Below, one piece after another: positions 63,014-64,000 of a stretch of DNA of 64,000 nt (positions within the stretch are counted from its first letter, which is position 1; the number at the start of each line of letters is the position of its first letter). The stretch is from positions 5,052,001 to 5,116,000 of the forward strand of contig JAEVHH010000002.1 in assembly GCA_017607445.1 (NCBI GenBank). The letters run 5' to 3'. Position numbers and translations under genes: made by a program. Below the pieces are notes generated by a model. That model saw only the letters and a program-made list of their open reading frames with translations. It was not told the DNA's origin and did no database searches. This stretch comes from Histoplasma ohiense. Taxonomy: Eukaryota > Ascomycota > Eurotiomycetes > Onygenales > Ajellomycetaceae.

Positions 63014-63062
63014 GTCAAGCATGTACATATATATATATATATATGTACAGTACATGCTTGAC
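63014..63062. repeat. 49 bp palindrome with AT core
   Basis: The arm GTCAAGCATGTAC (63014-63026) is repeated as its exact reverse complement GTACATGCTTGAC (63050-63062). The centre is (AT)n followed by a second GTAC. The element could form a cruciform or a hairpin in RNA. Confidence 0.9.
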
Positions 63063-63805
63063 GCTTTCCAGACGTTCACTGGCTTTATCTCTTCTTTCTG
63101 GAAGTTCCTCTTTTCCAACAAGTACCAGCCTGTCGCGGGCGACGGGTTTATATTATTCTTATTTCTTAATTTACCTTTTTTTTTTTACCGCAATTACAAA
63201 ATTACAAAAGTGTAGTTTCAAGATTGCCAGGGGTCAAGAACATGGTGGTGGTCGCTGCAACATGTGATGCATGTGATGATCCATTGTAGAAGACATGCAA
63301 AAACTTCAACTCCACCCCCAGCTAAGCGATTCTGCATGCCAAGCCAAACCCATGGGAAGATCGGATGGACTCAAAAAATACTTGGGTCGCCCCAGCTTGC
63401 GGGAACAGACAAGCTAAGACAGACAGCCGTTGCGCCGGGGGGGGGCGGTTACCTAGTCTTGTTGAGCTTGCATCAATGCTGCAGGATACGCCCATGTTCT
63501 TCCGAATCTCCCCATGGCGGGATACATTACGCAGTACATACAGGCGGGAGGGGTAAGCTCCAAGCAACTAGCGAGTGGGCTAAGAAGCTAACAAGCTCAT
63601 TCAGCCAGGACTGCAAATTCACATGCTCGGAGAATAAATCGTGCTAAGGAGATACGATAGATAACCGTTGCGAACATCGGAGGAGGCAGGGGGAAGAAGC
63701 TATGGGAGCCTGATGCTATACTAGTGCCAGTCTAAGTAACCCTCTCGTTGCATCCATGGATAATGTCTGTGTTCTCGGTTCGGGCAATGGGGGTTTTTTG
63801 GCATG

Positions 63806-63822
63806 TGGTGGTGGTGGTGGTG
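63806..63822. repeat. (GGT)n microsatellite
   Basis: About five to six GGT triplets lie in noncoding DNA near the window's right edge. Confidence 0.85.
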
Positions 63823-64000
63823 CTAACAAGAGCAACTTGAGCTTCAATTTCAACTTGAATCCCCGTACCGTATAGCTGTTGAATTTATCTTTCATTATTC
63901 AAACCACGTTTGACTACAAAGAGAATAAGAGGTGTCCTTAATCTAGCAAAGAAAAGAACAGAAAAGTAAAGAAAGGACAAAACGGAAACAAACAAACAAA

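Larger units (their letters stand above)
62704..64000. other. Terminal intergenic region with palindrome and simple repeats
   Basis: This 1.3 kb contains the palindrome at 63014-63062, a T12 run near 63177, a G9 run near 63438 and (GGT)n at 63806-63822. No convincing gene is present to the window edge. Confidence 0.55.

Noticed and set aside
1..64000. CRISPR arrays, rRNA genes, bacterial operons
   Set aside because: No regularly spaced repeats or rRNA sequence were seen, and the gene structures are eukaryotic.

Overview
The window is nuclear DNA of a filamentous ascomycete. Its genes are split by short GT-AG introns, mostly 45-150 bp with branch sites of the CTAAC/CTGAC type. The intergenic regions are long and rich in homopolymers and AT. 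The protein families (involucrin-repeat protein, DUF3824 protein, Vac7, fungal Elongin A, Tho7) point to Pezizomycotina, probably Eurotiomycetes; Onygenales is my best guess, as inference only. I reconstructed sixteen protein genes by following reading frame and splice phase across introns. All sixteen models close in phase, and fifteen give a complete protein.

Layout: 1-13527 (+) is the 3' part of a giant involucrin-repeat protein (4444 residues visible). 14236-17191 (+) is a CorA/Mnr2-type magnesium transporter. 18200-21206 (-) is a DUF3824 protein. A 6.5 kb gene-free stretch follows, then VAC7 (27681-30440, +), ribosomal protein eL42 (32525-33625, -), the NEDD8 homologue RUB1 (34737-35344, +) and Elongin A (37255-38575, -). 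A 409 bp MITE-like element lies between the last two. Next are an alpha-glucoside-type sugar transporter (39440-41631, +) and the wreck of a second one (42283-43295). Then come a hemerythrin-domain protein (43631-44280, -), a flotillin (46378-48264, -), an uncharacterised 276-residue protein (50060-50890, +), an MFS transporter (51464-53294, -), tubulin cofactor A (55202-55777, +), an ankyrin protein with an amphipathic C-terminal array (56469-58155, +), the THO subunit Tho7 (58294-59456, -) and a protein resembling a MULE transposase N-terminus (60015-61040, +). The last 3 kb hold a fragment of a POT-family peptide transporter, a strong palindrome and simple repeats.

This is mostly a housekeeping neighbourhood: vacuole and ion homeostasis (Mnr2-like, Vac7), translation (eL42), cullin neddylation (RUB1), transcription and mRNA export (Elongin A, Tho7), membrane microdomains (flotillin) and tubulin folding (Rbl2). 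I see no biosynthetic cluster, operon, CRISPR array, tRNA or rRNA. The most unusual material is the MITE, the series of extremely short first exons, the giant disordered repeat protein, the MULE-like regulator and the ankyrin protein's C-terminal array. I found no clear new multi-gene system.
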